Origin: Psychrobacter glacincola
Lineage (GTDB): Bacteria > Pseudomonadota > Gammaproteobacteria > Pseudomonadales > Moraxellaceae
Reading direction: 5' to 3'
Assembly (NCBI GenBank): GCA_001411745.2
Contig: LIQB01000002.1
Location: 125,892 to 189,891, forward strand
DNA: 64,000 bases
In this document: piece after piece, positions 37,323 through 46,521 of the stretch
How positions within the stretch are numbered: the stretch's first letter is position 1
Layout: every line of letters begins with the position of its first letter
Position numbers and translations under genes: made by a program
Notes under the pieces: model-generated
What the model saw: only the letters and a program-made list of their open reading frames with translations
Databases searched by the model: none
Told to the model about the DNA's origin: nothing

Positions 37323-38279
37323 TTAATTGTCTGAGCTATGGCTTTCTATCCATTCTAAGATATCTTCATAGACTGTTTGGTGGTCTTTTTCATGCAAAGG
37401 CTCATGACGCATATTTGGGTAGAGTTGAATATCTACTTGACTGAAATTTTGCTTGTTTAAGCGCGTGACAATTTTGCGGATGCCGTTGCCCATATCTCCA
37501 ATAGGATCATCTTCGCCACTGATAAATAGCATCGGGAAGTTTTTTGGAATAGTCATTGCCCAGCCTTTGTTTAAGCCAGTTTCCATCAGAAAGAATAGTG
37601 TCATAAAGCCATTGTTGGTGAAATCAAAGCCCGTCAATGGATCTGCTTCATAGGCTTCAATGGCGGCAGGATTTTCAGTTAACCACGCAAATTCTGATGA
37701 AGAGATGCGATCTTCAAGCTTACTATTCAAGACTTTATTCATCACCTTGGCAAATATTGCATTTGGTTTTTTAGGTGCTACTTTTGCCAGTACTTTATTG
37801 ACTGGGAGTAGCACTTTAGTCAAGGGGTTGGCATCTGCTGTACCCATCAAAATAGCACCTGTAAAATTGTGTGCATGGTGCTTTAGGACATTACGCACAA
37901 TAAACGAGCCCATAGAGTGACCCATTACAAAGTGTGGCACGTCAGGATGGCGGTTTTTTAAGCTATCTGCCATGACAATGACGTCTTTTAGCAGGGACTG
38001 TACTGGATGCTCTTCACCAAAAAAACCTAAATCTGCTGATGTTTTGACGGTTTGTCCGTGACCAAGATGGTCATAAGTTGCCACTGCGATACCATTATCC
38101 GCTAAAAACTGAGCGAAGTCTGCGTAACGTCCGCTATGCTCTGCCATACCGTGAACAATCAGTAACGTGGCTTTTACCGCTGTGTTTTCATGGCTTGGTT
38201 CAAAAAAATTATGATGCAAGTAATGAATATTATCGGAGGAGAGAATGTGGTCGTTACCTGTATCGGTGTTGGTACTCAT
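37323..38279 (-). CDS. Alpha/beta hydrolase, monoacylglycerol-lipase-like (serine aminopeptidase S33 type)
   Basis: A 318-residue hydrolase. The oxyanion region is LLIVHGMAEHSGRY; the nucleophile elbow is GHSMGS; the Asp is in SGEDDPIG and the His in NMRHEPLHE. This is the classic lysophospholipase/monoacylglycerol lipase pattern. There is no signal peptide, so it is probably cytoplasmic. The ATG has AAGGAACC upstream. The exact ester substrate is not predictable. Confidence 0.88.
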   Translation of the reverse strand: MSTNTDTGNDHILSSDNIHYLHHNFFEPSHENTAVKATLLIVHGMAEHSGRYADFAQFLADNGIAVATYDHLGHGQTVKTSADLGFFGEEHPVQSLLKDVIVMADSLKNRHPDVPHFVMGHSMGSFIVRNVLKHHAHNFTGAILMGTADANPLTKVLLPVNKVLAKVAPKKPNAIFAKVMNKVLNSKLEDRISSSEFAWLTENPAAIEAYEADPLTGFDFTNNGFMTLFFLMETGLNKGWAMTIPKNFPMLFISGEDDPIGDMGNGIRKIVTRLNKQNFSQVDIQLYPNMRHEPLHEKDHQTVYEDILEWIESHSSDN

Positions 38280-38414
38280 ATAGGGTTCCTTAAACAGTTT
38301 TAATGAATGTTTTTAATAAATAGCTTTAATGGTTTATCATCTTAATGAATAGCAGGCATGACAATTTGAAATCACCTGCTAAAATTTGGCTTATTATACG
38401 GCGCTTACCATGAA

Positions 38415-40154
38415 CTATTGTACTGGACGTTGGTAAATCGTTTGACCTTCTTTAATGGTTGTGATGACTTTGATGTCTTTTAGCTTGCTTGCCTCTATGG
38501 TTAATGGGTTGGCATCCAAGATAACCAAATCAGCCAGTTTCCCTGGCGTCAAAGTGCCTTTGCTGTCTTCTTCAAAATACTCATAAGCAGCATTGCTGGT
38601 AATGGCTTTTAACGCTTGATACGGCGTCGCTCGCTCATTTTTACCAATGATTTTACCTGAGCGCGAAGTGCGATTGACTGCTGACCAGACTGTAAATAGC
38701 GGGTCAACAGGTGTCACTGTGTCATCAGAGTGATTGGTGTATCTAAGTCCCATTCTATCAGCAGTGGCAATCGGGCTTGAAAAGTCGGCACGTTTTTTAC
38801 CTAAGTTTTTAACGTGTACATCTCCCCAAAAGTAAGTATGGTTGGTAAAGAAGGACGGCACCATATTGTATTTTTTGAATGCGGCTAGCTGATCAGGTCG
38901 GGCAAATTGAGCATGGATGGGCACAGTACGGCGATCTTTATCAGCTGCTTGACCAGTCTTTTTGACGGCATACTCGTGTGCCTTGATGAGCATATCGGTT
39001 GCGCCATCACCATTATTATGGATAAAGAGCTGATTGTCACGAGCATAGGCTTTGACAAACATCTCGTTCAGCTCATCTTGGCTGACACTTGGTAAACCGC
39101 GGCAGCCCTTTTCACAATCTGGAACTGGCGTGAGATAAGGTTGGCTAAAATAGGCGGTCTTGCCTTGTGGCGAGCCATCTGCAACGATTTTGGTACCCTG
39201 TACTTTAAAACCATTTTGATAGGCTTTCCATACGAAGTTTTTATCAGCCAAATTCTCATCTAAGTCACTCACTCCTGCCAGTGCGACCAAGTCAATTTTA
39301 AGTTTGCCTGCATCGGCCTGTTTTTGAAAAAACTGAATAGTGTTTCGAGCCGTTGAGCCATTGTGTGCCGTCGTTATGCCATTCTTTGCATAATAATCTT
39401 GCGTCTGCTCAAAGAATTTGCCTTGATTCGGCGCTAACACTTCTAGCATATTGCGCACGAACGGATACATCGCCGTTTCTTGTACGAGACCGTTTGGTTC
39501 ATTAGAGCCTTTAATTCGAGCAATATTACCGCCTGGTGGATTTTTACTGTCAGCAGTGATATTCATCATGGCAAGCGCCTTACTGTTTGCGACGCCCATA
39601 TGACCACTCGTGTGTTGTAAATACACTGGGTTATTTGGTAATACTTTATCAATCTCACTTTTGGTCGGATGACGCCCCTCAGCGAGCTGAGTTTCATCAT
39701 AACCCCAACCAAAGATCCAGTCGCCATCAGCAATGTTATTGTCCACTTTATACTCTTTTAGCGTTTGCATCATTTTGGGAATACTATCGATTTGACCGAT
39801 GGGCGGCGGGTTGAGATTGACCTGACCCATGGTGTTCGACACCATGTCAAAATGACTGTGCGGATCGATAAAGCTGGGTAATAAGGTTTTATCTTGTAGA
39901 TTAATCTGTGCGGCATTTTTATATTTCGATTGCGCCTCTTGTAAATTGCCCACATAGGCAATCTTGCCCGCTTGGGTGACTAAGGCTTCAGCCATTTGCG
40001 GCTGATCACCCTCCATCGTGATGATGTTGCCATTGTAATAGACAGTTGCTGAGTTGCTCATATCCTTGGGCGCGTTCTGCATGGTAGTGCAACCTATGAC
40101 ACTCATTAATCCAATGCTCAGTACAGTTGGTTTTAGTAATGTGTTCATATTCAT
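38415..40154 (-). CDS. Amidohydrolase-3 family lipoprotein (YtcJ-like)
   Basis: About 579 residues. The start at 40154 has AAGGATAAC upstream. The signal peptide ends in the lipobox VIGC. The mature protein is an amidohydrolase: the metal-binding HxH is in SFIDPHSHFD, with later His ligands in PIHAQFARP and TNHSDDTV, and the C-terminal LTPGKLADLVILDANPL that closes the beta sandwich. Relatives cleave N-acyl or other amide bonds. A lipid anchor would place it in the periplasm or on the outer membrane. Substrate unknown. Confidence 0.88.
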   Translation of the reverse strand: MNMNTLLKPTVLSIGLMSVIGCTTMQNAPKDMSNSATVYYNGNIITMEGDQPQMAEALVTQAGKIAYVGNLQEAQSKYKNAAQINLQDKTLLPSFIDPHSHFDMVSNTMGQVNLNPPPIGQIDSIPKMMQTLKEYKVDNNIADGDWIFGWGYDETQLAEGRHPTKSEIDKVLPNNPVYLQHTSGHMGVANSKALAMMNITADSKNPPGGNIARIKGSNEPNGLVQETAMYPFVRNMLEVLAPNQGKFFEQTQDYYAKNGITTAHNGSTARNTIQFFQKQADAGKLKIDLVALAGVSDLDENLADKNFVWKAYQNGFKVQGTKIVADGSPQGKTAYFSQPYLTPVPDCEKGCRGLPSVSQDELNEMFVKAYARDNQLFIHNNGDGATDMLIKAHEYAVKKTGQAADKDRRTVPIHAQFARPDQLAAFKKYNMVPSFFTNHTYFWGDVHVKNLGKKRADFSSPIATADRMGLRYTNHSDDTVTPVDPLFTVWSAVNRTSRSGKIIGKNERATPYQALKAITSNAAYEYFEEDSKGTLTPGKLADLVILDANPLTIEASKLKDIKVITTIKEGQTIYQRPVQ

Positions 40155-40682
40155 TACGTTATCCTTAAAGGTGATTTGATGCTTACATCCGTGTGTCATA
40201 AGCATTGGTACGTGGTGGGTTTTCTATATTCTAAAAGTATTTATATTTTATCAGTGAATGTTGTTTTAAAAGATAGGAATGTTGCAACCAATTTAGCGAT
40301 AAAGCCTTGTGCGGTCAATGCTATTTAAGAGTTTTGCACTGACAACTGTGGCATTGCCAATTGGAGGAGAAGGTCGATCTATAAAGCTGCTGAATATAGT
40401 ATCTTAAAAGCCAAATTGACAAGTGCTGTATGACATCCTACGAGACGTCATGCTCATTTGGAATAAAAGATGAAAATTACGATATTAGTTGTCAATATTG
40501 TTTCACAATCAGGTATGATTAATTAGATAAAACGTAAAGTGACAAGGCTGGAAATGAGATGATAATTTTATGAAATAGTCATAAGAAGCAATTGCTTGCG
40601 TATGAATTTGTCTTTTTTAACCTTTTATTTTTGCGTTATTCTTCTTGCTTTAGAGGTGCTACTAACAGGGTTTTATACCATT
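40155..40682. other. Long intergenic region upstream of the arsenosugar-type operon
   Basis: About 528 bases between divergent genes. It must contain promoters for both directions. I see no RNA gene, repeat or convincing ArsR-type inverted repeat. A frame continuing arsS upstream to 40596 encodes a hydrophobic stretch, but it is not conserved-looking. Confidence 0.45.
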
Positions 40683-41681
40683 ATGAAATCAACTATCGAA
40701 TTACTCGAGCACACGGATTTCCCAGCGATCAAACGTCGTGAGTTAACCACGCTACAGGTCAATATGGGTTACTTATGCAATATGTCTTGTGTGCATTGTC
40801 ATGTGGCTGCCAGTCCTTACCGCACAGAGATGATGTCGCGTGAGTTGGTTGAGTTGATTCTAGAAGTCTTGCAAGCACAAAATATCGAGACGCTTGATTT
40901 AACGGGCGGTGCGCCTGAGATGCACGAAGACTTTAAGTATTTGGTCACAGCCGCACGTGCCTTGGGTGTAAAAGTAATTGATCGCTGTAATCTGACTATC
41001 TTGATGGAAGACGGCTTTGAGGATATGGCGCAGTTTTTGGCAGACAATGCGGTCGAAGTGGTGGCTTCAATGCCCTGTTATTCATTAGAAAATGTCGATA
41101 AGCAGCGCGGTAAAGGCGCATTTGATGACAGTATATTGGGATTGCATAAACTCAATGCGCTTGGCTACGGCAAGAAAGGTTCAGAGCTCACGCTGAACCT
41201 TGTCTATAATCCGCAAGGTGCGACGCTGCCACCCAATCAACAGCAGCTTGAAGCAGATTATAAGCGCGAGTTAAAAGTGCATTTTGATATCGAATTCCAT
41301 CAGTTATTTGCCTTGACCAATATGCCCATTCAGCGTTTTGGTGCGGTGCTATTGGCTAAAAACCAATTCCATCCCTATATGGATTTGCTCAAAGCCAATT
41401 ACGTGGCCGCCAATTTAACCGAAGTCATGTGCCGATCGACCATCAGTGTTAATTGGTTAGGAGAGTTGTTTGATTGTGACTTTAACCAGCAATTAGAGAT
41501 TCCAGTGCCCAACAAGTCCCGTCAGCATCTAGGCGATTTATTAACGCAAAATCCTGCTGGCGATGACATTGCCATTGCAGATCATTGCTATGGCTGTACG
41601 GCAGGGCAAGGAAGTAGCTGCGGTGGTGCGCTAGAAAAAGAGACAACAGATCAGACGATAGAAGAAATATCCTCGATTTAA
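40683..41681 (+). CDS. arsS: Arsenosugar biosynthesis radical SAM protein ArsS
   Basis: About 332 residues. The radical SAM cluster motif is MGYLCNMSCVHCHV (CxxxCxxC), followed by LDLTGGAPEMHEDF and RCNLTI. The C-terminal DUF3641-type region ends in a Cys-rich cluster (HCYGCTAGQGSSCGG). ArsS transfers a 5'-deoxyadenosyl group to dimethylarsenite, the committed step to arsenosugars. The ATG at 40683 gives the usual family N-terminus; the longer frame from 40596 adds a hydrophobic segment that I think is not translated. The next three genes follow closely and match its usual partners. The As-methylating ArsM is not in the window. Confidence 0.9.
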   Translation: MKSTIELLEHTDFPAIKRRELTTLQVNMGYLCNMSCVHCHVAASPYRTEMMSRELVELILEVLQAQNIETLDLTGGAPEMHEDFKYLVTAARALGVKVIDRCNLTILMEDGFEDMAQFLADNAVEVVASMPCYSLENVDKQRGKGAFDDSILGLHKLNALGYGKKGSELTLNLVYNPQGATLPPNQQQLEADYKRELKVHFDIEFHQLFALTNMPIQRFGAVLLAKNQFHPYMDLLKANYVAANLTEVMCRSTISVNWLGELFDCDFNQQLEIPVPNKSRQHLGDLLTQNPAGDDIAIADHCYGCTAGQGSSCGGALEKETTDQTIEEISSI

Positions 41682-41693
41682 CCGGAGTCAATC

Positions 41694-42542
41694 ATGTCAG
41701 TATTTAATAGTACAAGACTTAATAGTAAAAGCCTTTTTTTAAGCAGTGGTTTATTAATCAAAACGGCAGTGACCACTTCTATCCTGTTAGCCAGTATGGC
41801 AAGTTATGCGGATTTTAATCACAGCACTTGGGATAGCTTACTTAATAAAAACGTCACCATGACCAATGGTGGCAAAGCCTCAGTCGTTAATTACAACGGT
41901 ATGAAAGCGGATCAAAGCAAACTTGATAGCTACATGGCGGCGACTGGTAAAATCAGCCAGTCGGAATTTAACGCTTGGAGTAAAGATGAGCAATTGGCAT
42001 TTTTGATCAACGTCTATAACGCTGGCACTGTAGAGCTAGTCTTGACCAAATATCCTAATATTAAGTCGATTAAAGATATCGGCGGTATATTTGGTTCGCC
42101 ATGGAAACAAGATTTTGTCACTCTATTAGGCAAAAAGCGTTCGCTTGATGACATCGAGCACAATCTAATCCGTGGCTCCAAACGCTACAACGAACCACGT
42201 ATTCACTTTGCCGTAAACTGTGCGAGCATCGGCTGTCCAGCCTTATCAGATGATGCTTTTACAGGGAGTAAATTAGATAAACAATTAGAGCAAGTGACGA
42301 GTAAATTCCTTGCGGATAGCAGTCGCAACCGTTTCAAAGGTAATACGTTAGAGGTATCACCAATTTTTAAATGGTATAAGAAAGATTTTGAGACTAACTG
42401 GCGCGGCACTAATGATTTAGAAGGGTTTTTGGCTCGTTACAGCTCGTCTTTAGGGCTTAATAAGTCGCAAACGGCTGAGCTAAAAGCAGGAAAAATGAAG
42501 ATTGGTTATACCGATTATAATTGGAGCCTTAATAAGAAATAA
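41694..42542 (+). CDS. Secreted DUF547 family protein
   Basis: A 282-residue protein with an N-terminal signal peptide (cleavage probably after SYA, near residue 39) and a DUF547 domain: FLINVYNAGTVELVL, then IEHNLIRGSKRYNEPRIHFAVNCASIGCPALSDDAF. The paired Cys/His in NCASIGCP are conserved in the family. It starts 12 bases after arsS, so it is co-transcribed. DUF547 proteins often accompany arsenosugar genes, but their job is unknown; an exported enzyme is likely. Confidence 0.87.
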   Translation: MSVFNSTRLNSKSLFLSSGLLIKTAVTTSILLASMASYADFNHSTWDSLLNKNVTMTNGGKASVVNYNGMKADQSKLDSYMAATGKISQSEFNAWSKDEQLAFLINVYNAGTVELVLTKYPNIKSIKDIGGIFGSPWKQDFVTLLGKKRSLDDIEHNLIRGSKRYNEPRIHFAVNCASIGCPALSDDAFTGSKLDKQLEQVTSKFLADSSRNRFKGNTLEVSPIFKWYKKDFETNWRGTNDLEGFLARYSSSLGLNKSQTAELKAGKMKIGYTDYNWSLNKK

Positions 42543-42572
42543 TGGTAATAACAAGTAAGAGTACTGCTAACT

Positions 42573-43292
42573 ATGACGGCTATGGCAACGGTTTCTATCA
42601 TTATTCCAGTACTCAATGAGGCAAATAATTTGCCTTTATTGCTTGATAATATCAACAAGCTAAATCCAAACCCGCAGCAAGTGATATTGGTCGATGGTGG
42701 CTCAACAGATAATTCTATTGCCATAATCCGCAGTTTTATTAATAAGGTAATGCCTGATAATGATCGTAACATTGATTGGCAAATGACTAAGTCTAAAGCA
42801 GGGCGTGCGCTGCAAATGAATACAGGCGCAGCGTTAGCAACTGGTGAGGTATTGCTTTTTTTGCACGCCGATACGAAATTGCCAATGGATGCTATAGAGA
42901 GTGTTTCTGAAGCGATGAAACGGGCAGAGTGGGGACGTTTTGATGTGCAAATAGCCAGTCGTCAACCGACACTGCGATTGGTCAGTCAAATGATTAATTG
43001 GCGCTCACGGTTGAGCGGAATCGCGACAGGTGACCAAGCCATTTTTATTAGCCAATCTTTATTTGAGCGAATTGGTAATTATCCTAACCAAGCCTTAATG
43101 GAAGATATTGAGCTTTGCAAACAGTTAAAAGGTATTGCTAAACCTGCTTGTTTAAAAAGTAAAGTCATCACATCAGCAAGACGTTGGCAACAGCACGGCA
43201 CTTGGCGGATCATTATTTTGATGTGGCATCTACGCTTTGATTATTGGCGCGGCGTATCGGCTGATAATATCAAAGCGCGTTATTATAAATAA
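42573..43292 (+). CDS. Family-2 glycosyltransferase of the arsenosugar type (TIGR04283-like)
   Basis: A 239-residue GT-A glycosyltransferase: ATVSIIIPVLNEANNL at the start, ILVDGGSTDNS for nucleotide binding, FLHADTKLP as the DxD-like metal site, and GIATGDQAIFISQSLFERIG. These features fit the short glycosyltransferase family that clusters with arsS. It probably acts on the sugar-arsenic intermediate or on a glycerol-type acceptor. Context strengthens the name; activity is inferred. A second ATG three codons in is possible. Confidence 0.87.
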   Translation: MTAMATVSIIIPVLNEANNLPLLLDNINKLNPNPQQVILVDGGSTDNSIAIIRSFINKVMPDNDRNIDWQMTKSKAGRALQMNTGAALATGEVLLFLHADTKLPMDAIESVSEAMKRAEWGRFDVQIASRQPTLRLVSQMINWRSRLSGIATGDQAIFISQSLFERIGNYPNQALMEDIELCKQLKGIAKPACLKSKVITSARRWQQHGTWRIIILMWHLRFDYWRGVSADNIKARYYK

Positions 43293-43309
43293 AAGAATAA
43301 GCTCTTACC

Positions 43310-43948
43310 ATGAATAAAAACCAACAAACTTGCATTATTCTCTTTGCCAAATTCCCCGCACAGGGTATGGCAAAAACGCGCTTGCAGCCGGCGCTTGGTA
43401 TTGAAGGTGCCGCGCAAATGGCACGTAGACTGCTATTGCATAGTATAGAACAAGCCGTCGCTACTGGCTTCACGGTTGAGTTATGTGTCAGTCCTGCGCC
43501 GACAGATCCATGCTGGCAAGCGCTTAATTTACTTGACTCGCTGCAATGGTCAGCACAAGCAGATGGTGATTTGGGTTTGCGTATGTTAACCGCCAGTCAG
43601 CAAGCATTAGCACGTTTCGAGCACGTTATCTTGATAGGTACGGACTGTCCGAGTCTTACAACCATTCGTATTCGACAGGCTGCCCAGCAGTTAGAAACAC
43701 AAGTTAGCGTGATGATTCCCGCTTTTGATGGTGGTTATGTACTGTTTGGCTTTAAGCAAGTTGATGCTCGCTTATTTAGCACTATCGAATGGAGTACAGC
43801 GAGCGTAGCAAAGATTACTCAACAGCGCTTGGCAGAATTGAGCTGGTCTGTAAAGTTGCTAGCGCCTTTGCCTGATATCGATGAGCCTGAAGATTTACCG
43901 TATTTACCTGAAGGTTGGCTTGATGATTGCAAGTTTATTGAGAACTAA
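43310..43948 (+). CDS. DUF2064 nucleotidyl/glycosyltransferase-like protein of the arsenosugar type (TIGR04282-like)
   Basis: A 212-residue protein with a GT-A-like fold. CIILFAKFPAQGMAKTRLQPALG resembles a nucleotidyltransferase signature loop; LIGTDCPSL is the metal-binding region, and VSVMIPAFDGGYVLFGF is typical of DUF2064. It follows the glycosyltransferase by 18 bases, so the four genes form one operon. The family regularly pairs with the TIGR04283 type. It may activate a sugar donor, by analogy. A terminator hairpin follows. Confidence 0.85.
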   Translation: MNKNQQTCIILFAKFPAQGMAKTRLQPALGIEGAAQMARRLLLHSIEQAVATGFTVELCVSPAPTDPCWQALNLLDSLQWSAQADGDLGLRMLTASQQALARFEHVILIGTDCPSLTTIRIRQAAQQLETQVSVMIPAFDGGYVLFGFKQVDARLFSTIEWSTASVAKITQQRLAELSWSVKLLAPLPDIDEPEDLPYLPEGWLDDCKFIEN

Positions 43949-43987
43949 TAACTGAGAACGTCTTATCATTTGAAATTTTTAGGTATT

Positions 43988-44049
43988 AAAAAGCCATCGA
44001 GCTATTTTGTTGACCCTATTAGGTTGATTATAGTTCGATAGCTTTTTGG
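43988..44049. terminator. Imperfect long hairpin between convergent genes, probable bidirectional terminator
   Basis: AAAAAGCCATCGAGCTAT pairs with ATAGTTCGATAGCTTTTT, 16 of 18 positions, around a 24-base loop. A- and T-runs on both sides suit termination in both directions. Confidence 0.65.
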
Positions 44050-44068
44050 TAATCATAAACTGATATGG

Positions 44069-44962
44069 CTAAGGCAATATTGCTGAAAGTCTGGTTTTAG
44101 TCTCTTCACTCATCGTCTCTACTGGCGTGACTAACGCTTGAGCTAAAGCTGTATGGGCAATAGAGTCAGGCTGTTCTGCTGCTAGTAGGGTGACCGCCTG
44201 CTTAATCACTGCTTGAGCATTTTCAGCATTTTTCATTAGGTTTTTTATGGCATAGTCTGCACTAACGGCTTCTTCGGTAGGGTGCCAACTATCAAAGTCT
44301 GTGACCAATGCTAGCGTTGCGTAAGCCATACTTGCTTCACGAGCAAGCTTAGCCTCTGGCATATTGGTCATACCGATGATGTCCGCTTGCATCTGCCGAT
44401 ACCAGTGTGACTCTGCACGAGTGGAAAACTGCGGCCCTTCGATACAGATATACGTGGCTTTTGCATGACATTGACCTTCGGCTATCTGCGCCTGAGTATA
44501 AGCACGCGTTAGAATATCCGCGACTTTAGGACATAAAGGATCAGCCATCGCGACGTGTGCCACTGCACCTTCCCCAAAGAAACTGCTGTTTCGATACTTA
44601 GTCATATCGATCATTTGATCGGGAATGACCATATCTAAGGGCTTAAGCGCGTCTCTTAGTGATCCCACCGCCGATACCGAAATGACGTAGCGTACCCCCA
44701 AGGTTTTTAGCGCATAAATATTAGCTCGATAAGGCACTTCGGAAGGGGTGAGTTTGTGACCTTGACCATGACGAGTTAGAAAAGCGACCTTTACGCCATT
44801 CAATTCACCTAAGACAATATCATCAGAGGGTTTGCCGTAAGGCGTCGATATGCTGACACTGCGTTTATTGGTTAAATCTTGCATCTGATAAAGACCACTA
44901 CCACCAATGATGGCGATATCGGCAGATACTGCCGCTGACTTTTCTACACTAGATATTGTCAT
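44069..44962 (-). CDS. 5'-methylthioadenosine phosphorylase family protein
   Basis: About 297 residues. ADIAIIGGSGLYQM opens the fold, TRHGQGHKLTPSEVPYRAN binds phosphate, and GMTNMPEAKLAREASMAYATLALVTDFDSWH is the substrate-pocket region in the form typical of MTA phosphorylases. The expected reaction is phosphorolysis of 5'-methylthioadenosine to adenine and methylthioribose-1-phosphate. The ATG at 44962 has GGAAAA upstream. It converges on the arsenosugar operon; such an enzyme could also remove adenine from 5'-dimethylarsinoyl-adenosine, the ArsS product. That link is only inference. Confidence 0.9.
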   Translation of the reverse strand: MTISSVEKSAAVSADIAIIGGSGLYQMQDLTNKRSVSISTPYGKPSDDIVLGELNGVKVAFLTRHGQGHKLTPSEVPYRANIYALKTLGVRYVISVSAVGSLRDALKPLDMVIPDQMIDMTKYRNSSFFGEGAVAHVAMADPLCPKVADILTRAYTQAQIAEGQCHAKATYICIEGPQFSTRAESHWYRQMQADIIGMTNMPEAKLAREASMAYATLALVTDFDSWHPTEEAVSADYAIKNLMKNAENAQAVIKQAVTLLAAEQPDSIAHTALAQALVTPVETMSEETKTRLSAILP

Positions 44963-45420
44963 AAAGGTTTTCCATATTTTTAGAGTAACAGATAACGTTG
45001 CCAAGATATGTGGTGACGAATTTGCAAATTTAGATGGGATCTACTTTAAGTAAGCTGCCTTATGAGACAACTGCTTAGGGTTTATATATAAAATATAATA
45101 TAATAAATCCTACAGTATGATGAAAATGCATTAAGAACGACCATTTAGTCATTTTATATCAGTATTTTTTGGTCAAATAACCTCGTTTGTATTTAGATGA
45201 TTATAAAGGTTTACAATAGACACAGACTTTGTTTAAATGAATTGTCTAATGAAACATTGTTCCGCATAGCAAAACTATATTTGGCTATTGATTCATTACA
45301 AGAACTGCTGCGCCTTCACTTAAATAGCTTCGCATATAAAGTGTGAGTGTAGAGGGAATCTGGATGGCAGTTTATTTATAGCAAGAATTGCTATATTATT
45401 ACAGGTCTGTAACGCATCAC
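44963..45420. other. Intergenic region upstream of the TAXI-TRAP operon
   Basis: About 460 AT-rich bases before a tandem repeat. I see no gene or RNA. It must contain the promoter of the MTA phosphorylase gene on the left and perhaps part of the TRAP operon promoter on the right. Confidence 0.4.
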
Positions 45421-45459
45421 TATTGATATATTGATATATTGATATATTGATATATTGAT
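45421..45459. repeat. Octanucleotide tandem repeat (TATTGATA, about 4.9 copies)
   Basis: Four perfect TATTGATA units and a fifth ending in G. It lies 42 bases before the start codon of the TAXI receptor gene, in the place where a promoter is expected. Confidence 0.9.
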
Positions 45460-45501
45460 GTCGTTAAGTGTATTAACTCGATTATTTCAAGGATGAATTC
45501 A

Positions 45502-46521
45502 ATGCTCAACTCTCTAAAATCCCCGTTACTTTTATCAGCAATGTTAAGCGCCACTTTAGGTCTAACGGCATGCTCATCACCAAGTTCAGAAAGTACTGAC
45601 AGTACGGCAACAGATAGCGCTACTACTGACACTGCCGCCGACAAGCTTGACACCAAGTTTCTTACCATCGCCACTGGCGGAGCATCTGGCCCTTATAACA
45701 TCATCGGCACTTCATTATCAGAGGTCTATGTCAAAACCTTTGGGGTCAACTCAAAAACGCAAACCACTGGCGCTTCAGTCGAAAACGTCAATCTATTGAC
45801 CCAAGGAAAGGTTGACATGGTGTTGGCGCTTAGTGATGTGGTCACCGATGCGATCGAAGGCAAAAATAACTTTGATAAGCCGATAACCAACATCCAACAG
45901 ATTGCAGTCTTGTACCCTAATGTGGTGCAAATTGTCACCACCAAAAAATCTGGCATCAAAAATATTGAAGACCTACGTGGTAAGCGCATCGCTGTGGGCG
46001 ATCAAGGCTCTGGCACAGAAGTAAATGCTCGGACGCTATTAGAAGGGTTTGGTATCACATATGATGATGTGACCGTTGATTATTTAGGCTTTGCGGAAGC
46101 AGCGGACGGTATGAAAGCGGGTAAAATTGAAGCAGCTTTCTTTAGTAGTGGTTTGCCAAACTCTTCATTGATGGAGCTAGAGCAGGGTCTAGACTTACAG
46201 TTGATCACCATCAATCAAGACAAGTTAAAAGAAATCATCGCAACCAAGCCTTACTTTAAGACCTTTGAGATTCCTGCTGGCACTTATGGCAATGACGCCG
46301 CGATTCCAACCGCAGCAATCATGAATGCTCTATTGGTTAGCTCTGAGTTGTCTGAAGCAGATGGTTACAAGCTGACCAAAGCATTATTTGACAATTTAGA
46401 CGGTCTAAAAACAGCGCACCAAGCGGCCAATGATATTAGCTTAGCAACCGCTCGTGAAGGTATGGTCGCACCTATCCATCCTGGCGCTAAAAAGTACTAT
46501 GATGAGCAAGCAGCTAAATAA
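45502..46521 (+). CDS. TRAP transporter solute receptor, TAXI family, lipoprotein
   Basis: About 339 residues. The start at 45502 is chosen because AAGGA lies eight bases upstream; it overlaps the earlier ATG at 45493. The signal ends with the lipobox LTAC, followed by a Ser/Thr/Asp-rich linker (SSPSSESTDSTATDS). The TAXI domain is clear: LTIATGGASGPYNIIGTSLSE, then GKRIAVGDQGSGTEVNARTLLEGFGI and FFSSGLPNSSL. It delivers a ligand, often glutamate or a dicarboxylate, to the TRAP permease encoded downstream. It overlaps the next gene by about 20 bases. Confidence 0.93.
   Translation: MLNSLKSPLLLSAMLSATLGLTACSSPSSESTDSTATDSATTDTAADKLDTKFLTIATGGASGPYNIIGTSLSEVYVKTFGVNSKTQTTGASVENVNLLTQGKVDMVLALSDVVTDAIEGKNNFDKPITNIQQIAVLYPNVVQIVTTKKSGIKNIEDLRGKRIAVGDQGSGTEVNARTLLEGFGITYDDVTVDYLGFAEAADGMKAGKIEAAFFSSGLPNSSLMELEQGLDLQLITINQDKLKEIIATKPYFKTFEIPAGTYGNDAAIPTAAIMNALLVSSELSEADGYKLTKALFDNLDGLKTAHQAANDISLATAREGMVAPIHPGAKKYYDEQAAK

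Noticed and set aside
40596-40682. An N-terminal extension of arsS with a hydrophobic stretch.
   Set aside because: ArsS is a cytoplasmic radical SAM enzyme; the ATG at 40683 gives the family start, and the extension has no supporting motif.
45421-45459. A possible CRISPR-type or iteron array.
   Set aside because: The 8-base perfect tandem units have no spacers and no replication gene beside them; it is a simple sequence repeat.
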